Positions 7,664-16,271 of a stretch of DNA of 41,037 bases are shown here, piece after piece. Under the pieces are notes generated by a model that was not told where the DNA came from, made no database searches, and was given only the letters and a program-made list of their open reading frames with translations. Both the position numbers and the translations under genes were made by a program. Each line of letters opens with the position of its first letter. The first letter of the stretch is position 1. Location: positions 1 through 41,037 of the forward strand of contig DEJO01000055.1 in the NCBI GenBank assembly GCA_002353555.1. Reading direction: 5' to 3'. Source of the stretch: Prevotella sp. UBA2746 (lineage in GTDB: Bacteria; Bacteroidota; Bacteroidia; Bacteroidales; Bacteroidaceae).

Positions 7664-8341
7664 TTACATTTCGTTCTCTTCACGCTGGCGTTCAGACGAG
7701 ATGTCACGGTCCCCCTTGACAGGTGCCGGTACATGTCCGTTGCGGCAGAACAAGATCAGCAGGATGACACCGACAGAGATGCAGGCATCTGCAAAGTTGA
7801 ATATCGGTGAGAAGAAGACAAAGCGGTCGCCACCTACCCACGGCATCCACGACGGCCATGTGGTGTCGATAATGGGAAAGTAGAACATGTCAACGACCTT
7901 TCCCTTCAACATCGGCGCATAGCCTTCACCAAATGCCGTCAGCGTGGAGATGCTCCAAGGTGTAGACTCCGTGAAAAGCTGACCGTAGAACAATGAGTCA
8001 AAGATGTTGCCGGTGGCTCCTGCAAGAATCATGGAAAGCAAGACTACATACCTTAAAGATGCAGCCCGGCGTATCTGCTGAACGAAATACCAGATGCCGA
8101 AAGCAACGGCAACGATACGGAAGAGACTGAGGAATATCTTGCTCCCCAGTTCCATGCCCCAAGCCATGCCGTTGTTCTCGATGAAGTGGATGCGAAACCA
8201 GTCGAAGATGTATATCTCGTCCCCAATGCGCATGTTTGTCTTCACCTCTATCTTGATCAGCTGGTCAATCAGCAACAGAACTAATACAAGACCACCGCCA
8301 AGCAGTCCTCTACCCAGATAGTTAGTTTTCTTCTCCTGCAT
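7664..8341 (-). CDS. lspA: Lipoprotein signal peptidase (signal peptidase II)
   Basis: A 225-residue inner-membrane aspartyl protease that cleaves prolipoprotein signal peptides after Cys lipidation. Four membrane segments are visible (about 13-31, 69-87, 97-112 and 180-200). The catalytic pair is Asp115 in GNIFDSLFYG and Asp185 in FNFADACI; the conserved ENNGMAWG (55-62) is also present. It is longer than the usual roughly 160 residues because of a loop at about 121-175 and a charged C-terminal tail, both common in Bacteroidota. It lies 18 bp after the DksA-like gene and 11 bp before a lipoprotein gene. Confidence 0.95.
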   Translation of the reverse strand: MQEKKTNYLGRGLLGGGLVLVLLLIDQLIKIEVKTNMRIGDEIYIFDWFRIHFIENNGMAWGMELGSKIFLSLFRIVAVAFGIWYFVQQIRRAASLRYVVLLSMILAGATGNIFDSLFYGQLFTESTPWSISTLTAFGEGYAPMLKGKVVDMFYFPIIDTTWPSWMPWVGGDRFVFFSPIFNFADACISVGVILLILFCRNGHVPAPVKGDRDISSERQREENEM

Positions 8342-8359
8342 GTTCTCCTGGCCTGTATC

Positions 8360-8740
8360 CTACTTCTTGCGCTGCATCTTCGACTCGACGCTGAGCGTAG
8401 CATGCGGAACGGCACGCAGGCGCTCCTTGGGTATCAGCTCACCCGTGATGCGGTCTATGCCGTAGGTCTTGTTTGCAATGCGCACCAGCGCAGCCTCCAG
8501 TCCTTGTATGAACTTCTGCTGGCGCTGTGCCATCTGCACCAGTTCTTCTTTCGACTGAGTCGTACTTCCTTCCTCCAAAGCCTTGTAGGTAGGCGATGTG
8601 TCGTCAACATCGTTAGAGTCCTGATTGGTCAGGATTCGCATAGTGGCCTGATAGTCGGCGCGCGTCAGTCGTAGTTTCTCATTGATGATGGCTCGGAACT
8701 CTTCCAATTCCTCATCCGTGTAACGTGCTTTTGTTGCCAT
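8360..8740 (-). CDS. TraR/DksA-like regulator lacking zinc-finger cysteines
   Basis: A 126-residue protein with the DksA/TraR layout: an N-terminal helix pair (about 8-85) and a C-terminal region TYGIDRITGELIPKERLRAV that lines up with the C4 zinc finger. Proteins of this superfamily bind RNA polymerase through the secondary channel and tune transcription, often with ppGpp. The coiled-coil region carries DSNDVDDTSPTYK, which may correspond to the acidic tip. All four zinc cysteines are replaced (by Asp, Thr, Ser and Ser), so no metal site remains. Gene order ileS, this gene, lspA suggests co-expression; a strong hairpin lies in the ileS spacer. Whether it acts like DksA is inference. Confidence 0.8.
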   Translation of the reverse strand: MATKARYTDEELEEFRAIINEKLRLTRADYQATMRILTNQDSNDVDDTSPTYKALEEGSTTQSKEELVQMAQRQQKFIQGLEAALVRIANKTYGIDRITGELIPKERLRAVPHATLSVESKMQRKK

Positions 8741-8761
8741 AATAGTAGTAGTTCTTTAGGT

Positions 8762-8792
8762 GGACACCTGCCTGGTCAGCAGGCAGATGTCC
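8762..8792 (-). promoter_or_regulatory. Intercistronic hairpin between ileS and the DksA-like gene
   Basis: GGACACCTGCCTG (8762-8774) pairs with CAGGCAGATGTCC (8780-8792), 12 of 13 positions, around a 5-base loop. In the leftward transcript it comes 13 bases after the ileS stop and 21 bases before the next ATG. No U-tract follows, so it is more likely an RNA processing or stability element, or a partial attenuator, than a full terminator. Confidence 0.6.
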
Positions 8793-8805
8793 TTGTTAGT
8801 GATAT

Positions 8806-11800
8806 TTATGAATTCTTTTCAACTTTAATGTTCAGCTTGAAGTCATCGAAGTCCGCCTCAGCACCGTCGTTGTCGGCAATGGCAATGCTGTCTGCCAATA
8901 CCTGAGCCTGGATATAGTCGCCAAAGTTGGCAATGGCGGCATCGCTCTGCTCGTTGGCAGAAACCGTCACCTTGATACGGTCTGTGATTTCCAGTCCCGT
9001 CTCCTTGCGGAGGTTTTGGATTCGGTTGATCAGTTCACGAGCCATACCTTCCTGTCGCAACTCGTCGGTAAGTTCCACTTCGAGGGCAACGGTCAGGCTG
9101 CCTTCGTTGGATACGAGCCATCCGGGAATATCCTCGCTGATGATTTCAACATCTTCAGCATCAACGGTAATAGGCTGTCCGTCAACTGTCAAGGCGATAT
9201 TACCTATAGTTTCGAGTGAAGCTATCTGCTCCTGGGTCAGTTCGTTCATCTGAGCTGCAATACCCTTCATCAGCTTACCGAACTTCTTACCCATCGTGCG
9301 GAAGTTGCACTTCACCTTCTTGACCAGTATGCCTGCGCCTTCTGCAAAGTCGAGTTCCTTCACATTGACTTCGTTCAGTATCAGTTCTTTCACGGCTTCG
9401 ACGTGCTTCTTCTGCTCTTCGTCGGTAGCCGGAATCATGATGGTCTGCAGGGGTTGGCGCACCTTGATGTTGACCTTCTTGCGCAGGGCGAGCACCATAG
9501 ACGTAATCTTCTGGGCCATTCCCATGCGTGCTTCGAGTTCTTTGTCAATCAACTGCTCGTCGGCAACGGGGAAGAAGTCGAGGTGTACGCTCTCCTTCTC
9601 ACCGCCCAGGTCCTGATAGAGACGGTCGGCAAAGAACGGAGCCATTGGTGCCATCAGCTTGGCCACGGTGAGCAGACAGGTATAGAGCGTCTCATAAGCC
9701 GACTGTTTGTCGGCACTCATCTCCTTGCCCCAGAAACGTTTGCGGTTCAGACGTACATACCAGTTGGAGAGGTCGTCGTTGACGAAGGCGTCAATGAGAC
9801 GTCCGGCACGTGTGGGGTCGTAGTTGTCGAACTCTGCCGTGACCTTCTTGATCAAGGTGTTCAGGCAAGAGAGTATCCAGCGGTCTATCTCCGGACGCTC
9901 GGTTTGTGATGCCGGGACGGCAGAGGCGGTCGGTTCCCAGCCGTCAACGTTGGCATAGAGGGCGAAGAAGCTGTACGTATTATATAAGGTGCCGAAGAAC
10001 TTGCGGCGTATCTCGTCCACGCCGTTCGGGTCGAACTTCAGGTTGTCCCACGGCTCTGAGTTGGTCATCATGTAGAAACGCACGGCATCAGAACCAAACT
10101 TGTCGATCATCTCGAACGGGTTGACCACGTTTCCGACATGCTTTGACATCTTGTTGCCTTTGGAGTCGAGCACCAGTCCGGTTGAAATTACGTTCTTGAA
10201 CGCCACAGAATCGAACACCATCGTGCCGATAGCGTGCAGGGTGAAGAACCATCCGCGCGTCTGGTCTACACCTTCGTTGATGAAGTCAGCAGGGAAAGCC
10301 AGCCGCTTGTCGATCGCGTCACGGTTCTCAAACGGATAGTGTATCTGTGCGTAGGGCATGGAGCCGCTGTCGAACCACACGTCGATGAGGTCGGCTTCGC
10401 GCTTCATCGGCTTGCCGTCCTTCGACACCAGGATGATGTCATCGACATAAGGACGGTGCAGGTCTATCTTGTCATAGTTCTCCTGAGCGAAGTTGTTAGG
10501 TTCAAATCCCGCATCTTTCAGCGGATTGGAAGCCATCACACCGGCGGCAACAGACTTTTCAATCTCGTTGTAGAGCTCTTCGATGCTACCGATACAGATT
10601 TCCTCCTTGCCGTCTTCGTCGCGCCAGATGGGTAGCGGCGTACCCCAGAAGCGGCTACGAGAGAGGTTCCAGTCGTTCAGGTTCTCCAACCAGTTGCCGA
10701 AACGTCCCGTTCCTGTTGACTCAGGTTGCCAGTTGATGGTCTTGTTCAGCTCTACCATCCGGTCCTTCTTTGCCGTTGAGCGGATGAACCACGAGTCGAG
10801 GGGATAGTACAAGACGGGCTTGTCGGTGCGCCAGCAATGGGGATAGTTGTGCACATGCTTCTCTATCTTGAACACCTTGTTCTCTGCCTTGAGGTCCATG
10901 CAGATGGTGATGTCGAGCGTCTCGTCCTTGTCGGTAAGGGTCTCGTCGTAGGCATTTTTCACGAAACGGCCTGCATATCGGTTCCACAGCTCCACGTTGA
11001 CATACTTCTTGACGAAGTCCGGGTCGAGGTCTTCAACCACATAATACTTTCCTTGGAGGTCGACGACCGGACGCTCGGCACCCTTCTTGTCGATGAGTAC
11101 GATGGGCGGCACGCCGGCTTTCTTGGCTACCATGGCGTCGTCGGCACCGAAGTTGGGAGCGATATGTACGATACCCGTACCGTCTTCCGTCGTGACATAG
11201 TCGCCGGGGATGACGCGGAAGGCTCCGTCGGTCATGGGTGAGATCATCGGCAACAGCTGTTCGTACTCCATGCCGACAAGATCGGTACCCTTATAGTGTC
11301 CGACCACTCGCCAGGGAATGACCTTGTCTCCTTTCTTATAAGCTGCTAAGTCCTGGTCCTTACCCGCTTCGTTGAAGTAGGCACCCACACGCGCTTCTGC
11401 CATCACAACGGTGATAGGCTCAGCCGTATAGGGGTTGAAGCTCTGGATGGAGACATAATCAATCTTCGGACCCACACAGAGGGCTGAGTTGGCAGCCAGC
11501 GTCCACGGGGTAGTCGTCCACGCCATGAAGTAGGCTTTACCCCACTCTGCCATTTCGGGCTTCGGGTTCTTCATCAAGAACTGAGCCGTACAGGTGGTAT
11601 CCTTCACATCACGGTAGCAGCCCGGCTGGTTCAGCTCGTGGCTCGACAGTCCTGTTCCTGCTGCCGGACTGTAGGGCTGAATGGTGTAGCCTTTGTAGAG
11701 CAGCCCTTTCTTGTAGAGTTCCTTCAACAGCCACCAGAGTGTCTCGATGTACTTGTTGTCGTAGGTGATATACGGATGGTCAAGGTCTACAAAGTAGCCC

Positions 11801-12234
11801 ATCTTCTCCGTCAGCTCACGCCATTCGGCGGTATACATCATCACATTCTCGCGACATTTCTTGTTGTAGTCCTCAGTAGAGATGTAATGTGCGCTCTCCT
11901 TGTTGTCGATGTCGGCCTTGGTGATGCCCAGTTCCTTCTCAACGCCCAGCTCGACGGGCAGTCCGTGGGTGTCCCATCCTGCCTTGCGGTGCACCTGAAA
12001 ACCCTTCATCGTCTTGTAGCGGTTGAAGGTATCTTTGATGCTACGCGCCAGTACGTGGTGTATACCTGGGTGTCCGTTGGCAGAAGGCGGTCCTTCAAAG
12101 AATACAAATTGCGGACAACCTTCACGTTCATCGACACTCTTGTGGAAGATATCATCCTTCTCCCACTGTGCTTGCACCTCCTTGTTCACCTGGGTCAAGT
12201 TCAGCCCATTGTGTTCGGCAAATCTTTTAGCCAT
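8806..12234 (-). CDS. ileS: Isoleucyl-tRNA synthetase
   Basis: A 1142-residue class I synthetase charging tRNA-Ile. The HIGH-type signature appears as PPSANGHPGIHH near residue 50 and the KMSKS loop as GNKMSKHVG near 690. The editing domain (about 200-400, with FMAWTTTPWTLAAN and EDGTGIVHIAP) and a long C-terminal anticodon-binding part are present; the length fits the long form of the enzyme. The ATG at 12234 (MAKRFAEHNG) was chosen; the frame stays open 25 codons upstream, but those run into the promoter. A consensus promoter lies at 12310-12280, predicting a leader of about 40 bases. Confidence 0.97.
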   Translation of the reverse strand: MAKRFAEHNGLNLTQVNKEVQAQWEKDDIFHKSVDEREGCPQFVFFEGPPSANGHPGIHHVLARSIKDTFNRYKTMKGFQVHRKAGWDTHGLPVELGVEKELGITKADIDNKESAHYISTEDYNKKCRENVMMYTAEWRELTEKMGYFVDLDHPYITYDNKYIETLWWLLKELYKKGLLYKGYTIQPYSPAAGTGLSSHELNQPGCYRDVKDTTCTAQFLMKNPKPEMAEWGKAYFMAWTTTPWTLAANSALCVGPKIDYVSIQSFNPYTAEPITVVMAEARVGAYFNEAGKDQDLAAYKKGDKVIPWRVVGHYKGTDLVGMEYEQLLPMISPMTDGAFRVIPGDYVTTEDGTGIVHIAPNFGADDAMVAKKAGVPPIVLIDKKGAERPVVDLQGKYYVVEDLDPDFVKKYVNVELWNRYAGRFVKNAYDETLTDKDETLDITICMDLKAENKVFKIEKHVHNYPHCWRTDKPVLYYPLDSWFIRSTAKKDRMVELNKTINWQPESTGTGRFGNWLENLNDWNLSRSRFWGTPLPIWRDEDGKEEICIGSIEELYNEIEKSVAAGVMASNPLKDAGFEPNNFAQENYDKIDLHRPYVDDIILVSKDGKPMKREADLIDVWFDSGSMPYAQIHYPFENRDAIDKRLAFPADFINEGVDQTRGWFFTLHAIGTMVFDSVAFKNVISTGLVLDSKGNKMSKHVGNVVNPFEMIDKFGSDAVRFYMMTNSEPWDNLKFDPNGVDEIRRKFFGTLYNTYSFFALYANVDGWEPTASAVPASQTERPEIDRWILSCLNTLIKKVTAEFDNYDPTRAGRLIDAFVNDDLSNWYVRLNRKRFWGKEMSADKQSAYETLYTCLLTVAKLMAPMAPFFADRLYQDLGGEKESVHLDFFPVADEQLIDKELEARMGMAQKITSMVLALRKKVNIKVRQPLQTIMIPATDEEQKKHVEAVKELILNEVNVKELDFAEGAGILVKKVKCNFRTMGKKFGKLMKGIAAQMNELTQEQIASLETIGNIALTVDGQPITVDAEDVEIISEDIPGWLVSNEGSLTVALEVELTDELRQEGMARELINRIQNLRKETGLEITDRIKVTVSANEQSDAAIANFGDYIQAQVLADSIAIADNDGAEADFDDFKLNIKVEKNS

Positions 12235-12279
12235 AGTTTTCTTATCTCTTATTTTTGTTTCTGTTCCTTTATTAGCCTG

Positions 12280-12310
12280 CAAAGGTAGCAAAAGCTGAAG
12301 ACAATACAAA
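12280..12310 (-). promoter_or_regulatory. ileS promoter
   Basis: On the minus strand TTTG (12310-12307), 19 bp, then TACCTTTG (12287-12280): a perfect Bacteroidota promoter. The start site would fall near 12275, leaving about 40 untranslated bases before the ileS ATG. Confidence 0.75.
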
Positions 12311-12578
12311 ATAAAATGCTTTTTTTATTTCTTCCTGAAGGTTCAACGACCAATTTGACACCCCGGTTCTGGATAAGTAAAAACTGATACCAGTGCAAGT
12401 GGGTAATGTATATCTAACCTTTTATCGAGCACAAACAGCACCGATGAGGGTTCCCCTACAGGGAGAATAAAAAAAATAATACTACATTCTGCACACCTTT
12501 TATATCACGCTGACAGTCAGTAGATTATGAGCTTCAAAGCTAAGGAATACCTACATTCTGGAGATTTAACATACACCC

Positions 12579-12607
12579 GCCTTGCAAGGAGTACTTCCTT
12601 GCAAGGC
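12579..12607. repeat. Near-perfect palindrome built from two CCTTGCAAGG copies
   Basis: GCCTTGCAAGGA and its near mirror flank a short AGTACTT centre. Each arm is itself a 10-bp palindrome (CCTTGCAAGG), giving a 29-bp element that can form one long hairpin or two small cruciforms. It starts the repeat cluster that continues to 12674. Confidence 0.8.
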
Positions 12608-12674
12608 AAACACATAGTAGTTGGCGTGCAAACACATAGTAGTTGCATTCCAACTACAGTAGTTGCATTCCAAC
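12606..12674. repeat. Short tandem repeats of 20-22 bp
   Basis: GCAAACACATAGTAGTTG occurs at 12606-12623 and 12628-12645 (period 22). AGTAGTTGCATTCCAAC occurs at 12638-12654 and 12658-12674 (period 20). The two families overlap through the shared AGTAGTTG, forming a mosaic. No gene lies near it other than the divergent ileS and prfA. Confidence 0.85.
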
Positions 12675-13009
12675 GGGCTCTTTTCGGAAAAAACGCCCCT
12701 ATTTGTTAACAACCTAAAAAGAACGTATAGATGTACAAAATCCACCTTTCTCCTGTTTGTTGCACAGAAGGTTGTCCGGCAATCCCTGACACAGAGAAAT
12801 GGTGCTGAAACAGTGCAGAAAGATGTAGGATATTTCATCGAAAGAATTCTGTATACCACTGTTTGTCAACGACATACAAGACAAATGTAGAATGTAGCAA
12901 CTATTCTTATCCAGGACTGGCGTAATGTGATAAAGGCTTCTTTAGGACGGGAAAAGTAGCGTATGATTTACGGTGGCTACTGCGCTCGGCTACATGAAAA
13001 TAATGAATG

Positions 13010-13029
13010 ATGAATTGTCAATTGTCAAC
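13010..13029. repeat. Short AATTGTC heptamer repeat in the prfA promoter
   Basis: Two to three units of a 7-bp repeat (AATTGTC) lie just upstream of prfA and supply the likely -33 ATTG of its promoter. A change of one unit would move the -33 box by 7 bp. Confidence 0.6.
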
Positions 13030-13046
13030 TATAAGTTGTACCTTTG
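13014..13046 (+). promoter_or_regulatory. prfA promoter
   Basis: ATTG (13014-13017), 21 bp, then TACCTTTG (13039-13046). The predicted start site is only a few bases before the ATG at 13056, so the mRNA should have almost no leader. Confidence 0.6.
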
Positions 13047-13055
13047 CACACGAAT

Positions 13056-14165
13056 ATGGAAAATAACAGAATACTACAGAAGCTGGAAGGACTGGAAGCA
13101 CGGTTTGAAGAGGTGTCAACGCTGATTACCGACCCGAACGTCATAGCCGACCAGAAGCGCTTCGTCAAGCTGACGAAGGAATATAAGGACTTGGGCGACA
13201 TCATGGATGCGCGCAAAAGGTATGTGGCATGCCTGAACAGCATCAGCGAGGCAAAGGACATCCTTGCCAACGAAAGCGACCCGGAGATGAAGGAGATGGC
13301 GCGCGAAGAGCTTGCTGCCAACGAGGAGTTACAACCGAAACTGGAGGAGGAAATCAAGATTGCGCTGGTGCCGAAGGACCCGGAAGACGCCAAGAACGTG
13401 CAGATGGAGATCCGTGCAGGCACGGGCGGCGACGAGGCATGCCTCTTTGCCGGCGACTTGTTCAACATGTACAAGCGCTACTGCGAGTCGAAGGGCTGGC
13501 AACTGGCGGTAACCGACTTCAACGAAGGTGCCGTGGGCGGCTACAAGGAGATAGACTTCGCCGTGAGCGGTGCCGACGTTTATGGCACGCTGAAGTACGA
13601 GTCGGGCGTCCATCGTGTGCAACGTGTGCCCGTGACCGAGTCGAACGGCCGCATGCAGACCTCTGCGGCAACGGTGGCTGTGCTGCCCGAAGCCGACAAG
13701 TTTGAAGTGAACATCAACGAGGGAGAAATCAAGTGGGACACGTTCCGCAGCTCTGGAGCCGGCGGTCAGAACGTGAACAAGGTGGAATCGGGCGTGCGTC
13801 TGCGCTACATGTGGAAGAATCCCAACACGGGCGAGACAGAAGAGATACTCATCGAGTGTACCGAAACGCGCGACCAGCCCAAGAACAAGGAGCGTGCCCT
13901 GTCGCGCCTATACACCTTTATCTATGACAAGGAGCATCAGAAATATGTCGACGACATCGCCAACCGCCGCAAGAGTCTCGTCTCAACCGGCGACCGTTCG
14001 GCAAAGATCCGTACCTATAACTTCCAGCAGGGACGTGTCACCGACCACCGCATCGGCTATACCACCCACGACCTGCAGGGCTTCCTCGGCGGCGACATAC
14101 AGCCGATGATAGACGCACTGACCGTTGCCGAGAATGCAGAGAAGATGAAAGAAAGTGAATTGTAG
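13056..14165 (+). CDS. prfA: Peptide chain release factor 1
   Basis: A 369-residue class I release factor that reads UAA and UAG and triggers release of the finished peptide. The catalytic GGQ is at residues 236-238 (GAGGQNVNKVESG) and the RF1-type PxT codon-reading tripeptide appears as PVT in VPVTESNGR. RF1 rather than RF2 is supported by that tripeptide and by the absence of a programmed frameshift. The ATG at 13056 was chosen over an in-frame TTG 12 bp upstream, which overlaps the -7 box. It is the first gene of the rightward block, 45 bp before pyrF. Confidence 0.96.
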   Translation: MENNRILQKLEGLEARFEEVSTLITDPNVIADQKRFVKLTKEYKDLGDIMDARKRYVACLNSISEAKDILANESDPEMKEMAREELAANEELQPKLEEEIKIALVPKDPEDAKNVQMEIRAGTGGDEACLFAGDLFNMYKRYCESKGWQLAVTDFNEGAVGGYKEIDFAVSGADVYGTLKYESGVHRVQRVPVTESNGRMQTSAATVAVLPEADKFEVNINEGEIKWDTFRSSGAGGQNVNKVESGVRLRYMWKNPNTGETEEILIECTETRDQPKNKERALSRLYTFIYDKEHQKYVDDIANRRKSLVSTGDRSAKIRTYNFQQGRVTDHRIGYTTHDLQGFLGGDIQPMIDALTVAENAEKMKESEL

Positions 14166-14210
14166 TCCAGTACGTTGCGTTGGCAATGCAACAAAAAAAC
14201 AAAGAAAGAC

Positions 14211-15032
14211 ATGAACAGACAAAAACTGATACAACAAATCCGAGAGAAGAAGTCGTTCCTGTGCGTAGGACTCGACACCGACATCAAGAAGATACCACAA
14301 CATCTTCTAAATGAGGAGGATCCTATATTCTCGTTCAACAAAGACATTATCGATGCAACAGCACCCTGGTGCGTCTCCTACAAGCCCAATCTGGCGTTCT
14401 ATGAAGCCTTCGGACTGAAAGGTATGGCTGCATTCGAAAAGACTATCCACTACCTGAACGAGCACTACCCCAACCACTTCATCATTGCCGATGCCAAACG
14501 TGGCGACATCGGCAATACCAGTAGCATGTACGCGCGTACCTTCTTTGAGGAGTACGACCTCGATGCACTGACCGTTGCACCCTATATGGGCGAAGACTCC
14601 GTAACGCCTTTCCTGCAATATGAGGGCAAGTGGGTGGTGCTGCTGGCACTGACTAGCAACAAAGGCAGCCACGACTTCCAGCTGACAACCGACGAAAAAG
14701 GCGAAAGGCTGTTCGAGAAAGTGCTGCGCACATCTCAGGAATGGGGCAGCAAAGAGAACATGATGTATGTCGTCGGAGCCACACAGGGACGGATGTTTGA
14801 GGACATTCGCAAGGTAGCACCCGACCACTTCCTGCTGGTTCCGGGCGTTGGTGCACAGGGCGGAAGCCTGCAAGAGGTGTGCAAGTATGGCATGACGAAG
14901 GACTGCGGACTGCTTGTCAACTCCTCTCGCGGCATCATCTATGCCTCCCAAGGTGCTGACTTCGCTGAAGTGGCAGCACAGAAAGCGCAGGAGCTGCAAG
15001 CACAAATGGCAACTGAACTTAGTCGTATCTGA
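14211..15032 (+). CDS. pyrF: Orotidine 5'-phosphate decarboxylase (subfamily 2)
   Basis: A 273-residue TIM-barrel enzyme converting OMP to UMP, the last step of pyrimidine synthesis. The catalytic Lys96 sits in IADAKRGDIGN; FLCVGLDTD near the N-terminus and VPGVGAQGG and NSSRGIIYA near the C-terminus complete the active site and phosphate loop. The length and the AKRGDIGNT form indicate the longer subfamily seen in Bacteroidota and actinobacteria. The ATG at 14211 starts the conserved region; the 12 codons upstream have no family content. Confidence 0.95.
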   Translation: MNRQKLIQQIREKKSFLCVGLDTDIKKIPQHLLNEEDPIFSFNKDIIDATAPWCVSYKPNLAFYEAFGLKGMAAFEKTIHYLNEHYPNHFIIADAKRGDIGNTSSMYARTFFEEYDLDALTVAPYMGEDSVTPFLQYEGKWVVLLALTSNKGSHDFQLTTDEKGERLFEKVLRTSQEWGSKENMMYVVGATQGRMFEDIRKVAPDHFLLVPGVGAQGGSLQEVCKYGMTKDCGLLVNSSRGIIYASQGADFAEVAAQKAQELQAQMATELSRI

Positions 15033-15039
15033 ACAAGAG

Positions 15040-16263
15040 ATGAACGACAACAAGACTATCATTGACCCCGTTTTCGGATTTATCAGCGTGCCGAGAGGAC
15101 TGCTGCTCAACATCGTGAAGCATCCGCTGATGCAGCGACTTACGAGAATCAAGCAGCTGGGGCTGGCATCGGTGGTCTATCCTGGTGCCCAGCACACACG
15201 CTTCCAACACTCGTTGGGGGCTTTCCACCTGATGAGCGAGGCTATCTTGTCGCTCCGCCAGAAGGGAATCTTCATCTTCGACTCGGAAGCCGAAGCCATA
15301 CGAGCTGCCATCCTGATGCACGACATCGGTCACGGTCCGTTCTCACACGTCCTGGAGAACACGCTGATACACGGCATCTCTCACGAAGACATCTCGCTGA
15401 TGATGATGGAACGCATCAACAAAGAGATGAACGGAGAACTGAACCTGGCCATGAAAATCTTCAAAAACGAGTATCCAAAGAAGTTCCTACACCAGCTGAT
15501 TTCCAGCCAGTTGGACATGGACAGGCTCGACTACCTGCGGCGCGACTCGTTCTTCACGGGCGTAACGGAAGGAAACATCGGCAGTGCCAGAATCATCAAG
15601 ATGCTGAATGTGGTCGACGACAATCTTGTCATAGACCAGAAAGGCATCTACTCCATAGAAAACTACCTCACTTCCCGACGACTGATGTACTGGCAGGTGT
15701 ACCTGCACAAGACGACGGTAGCCTACGAGAAGGTTCTGGTGAACATGCTGCGGCGTGCCAAGAGACTGGCAAAGGAGGGACAGCAAGTCTTCGCCTCGCC
15801 AGCACTTGCCTACTTCCTATACAACGATGTGGACAACGAGTGGTTCAACACCCACGCCGAAGCGTTGGAGATGTATAGCCAGCTGGACGACTCCGACATC
15901 TGGAGTGCGCTGAAAGTATGGCGCAACCACGACGACAAGATTCTGTCCGTCTTGGCTGCCGACCTGCTCGACCGCCGCATCTTCAAGGTAGAGATACGCG
16001 AAGAGGAACCCACCACAGAGGAAACCAGCCAACTGAAGGCGGCGCTGGCTGCCCACTTCCACATCGGAGAGGCTGATGCTGACTACCTGATGAGCCTGAA
16101 TACCATCCAGAAAGACATGTACGACATACACGACGACCACATCTCCATCCTCTATAAAGACGGCACCTTGAAGGATATTGCCAATGCCTCTGAGATACTT
16201 AACGTACAGCTGTTGTCGAAAAAAATCAGAAAATATTATCTCTGTTATCAACGTATGTTGTAA
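15040..16263 (+). CDS. HD superfamily phosphohydrolase (dGTPase-like)
   Basis: A 407-residue cytoplasmic protein with an HD metal site: His57 in TRFQHSLGA, His94-Asp95 in LMHDIGHGPFSH, and a later Asp in LDMDRLDYLRRDS. This layout is that of the SAMHD1/dGTPase-related proteins that hydrolyse nucleotides; the substrate is not known from sequence. The start at 15040, 7 bp past pyrF, was chosen because conserved sequence (DPVFGFISVP) follows directly; an upstream open frame overlaps pyrF and has no matching content. It lies between pyrF and lpxD. Confidence 0.88.
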   Translation: MNDNKTIIDPVFGFISVPRGLLLNIVKHPLMQRLTRIKQLGLASVVYPGAQHTRFQHSLGAFHLMSEAILSLRQKGIFIFDSEAEAIRAAILMHDIGHGPFSHVLENTLIHGISHEDISLMMMERINKEMNGELNLAMKIFKNEYPKKFLHQLISSQLDMDRLDYLRRDSFFTGVTEGNIGSARIIKMLNVVDDNLVIDQKGIYSIENYLTSRRLMYWQVYLHKTTVAYEKVLVNMLRRAKRLAKEGQQVFASPALAYFLYNDVDNEWFNTHAEALEMYSQLDDSDIWSALKVWRNHDDKILSVLAADLLDRRIFKVEIREEEPTTEETSQLKAALAAHFHIGEADADYLMSLNTIQKDMYDIHDDHISILYKDGTLKDIANASEILNVQLLSKKIRKYYLCYQRML

Positions 16264-16271
16264 AAAAGTTG

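Larger units (their letters stand above)
12363..12921. other. Gene-free stretch bounded by imperfect inverted repeats
   Basis: The 821-bp gap between ileS and prfA (12235-13055) has no convincing coding frame. Most of it is framed by an inverted repeat: the 28-bp left arm (from 12363, core TCTGGATAAG at 12368-12377) matches the reverse complement of the right arm (12895-12921, core CTTATCCAGG) at roughly 20 of 26 aligned positions. CTACATTCT occurs twice on the plus strand (12482, 12551) and once inverted (12889-12897). Short ORFs inside lack recognisable content. This may be a degenerate, non-autonomous mobile element, but no target-site duplication was identified. Confidence 0.4.

Noticed and set aside
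12355..12360. TTGACA resembling an E. coli -35 box
   Set aside because: No TATAAT at the proper distance; the window uses the TAnnTTTG promoter type.
12527..12890. Short ORFs on both strands in the ileS-prfA gap
   Set aside because: They cross the repeats and the palindrome, have odd composition and no recognisable domain or start context.
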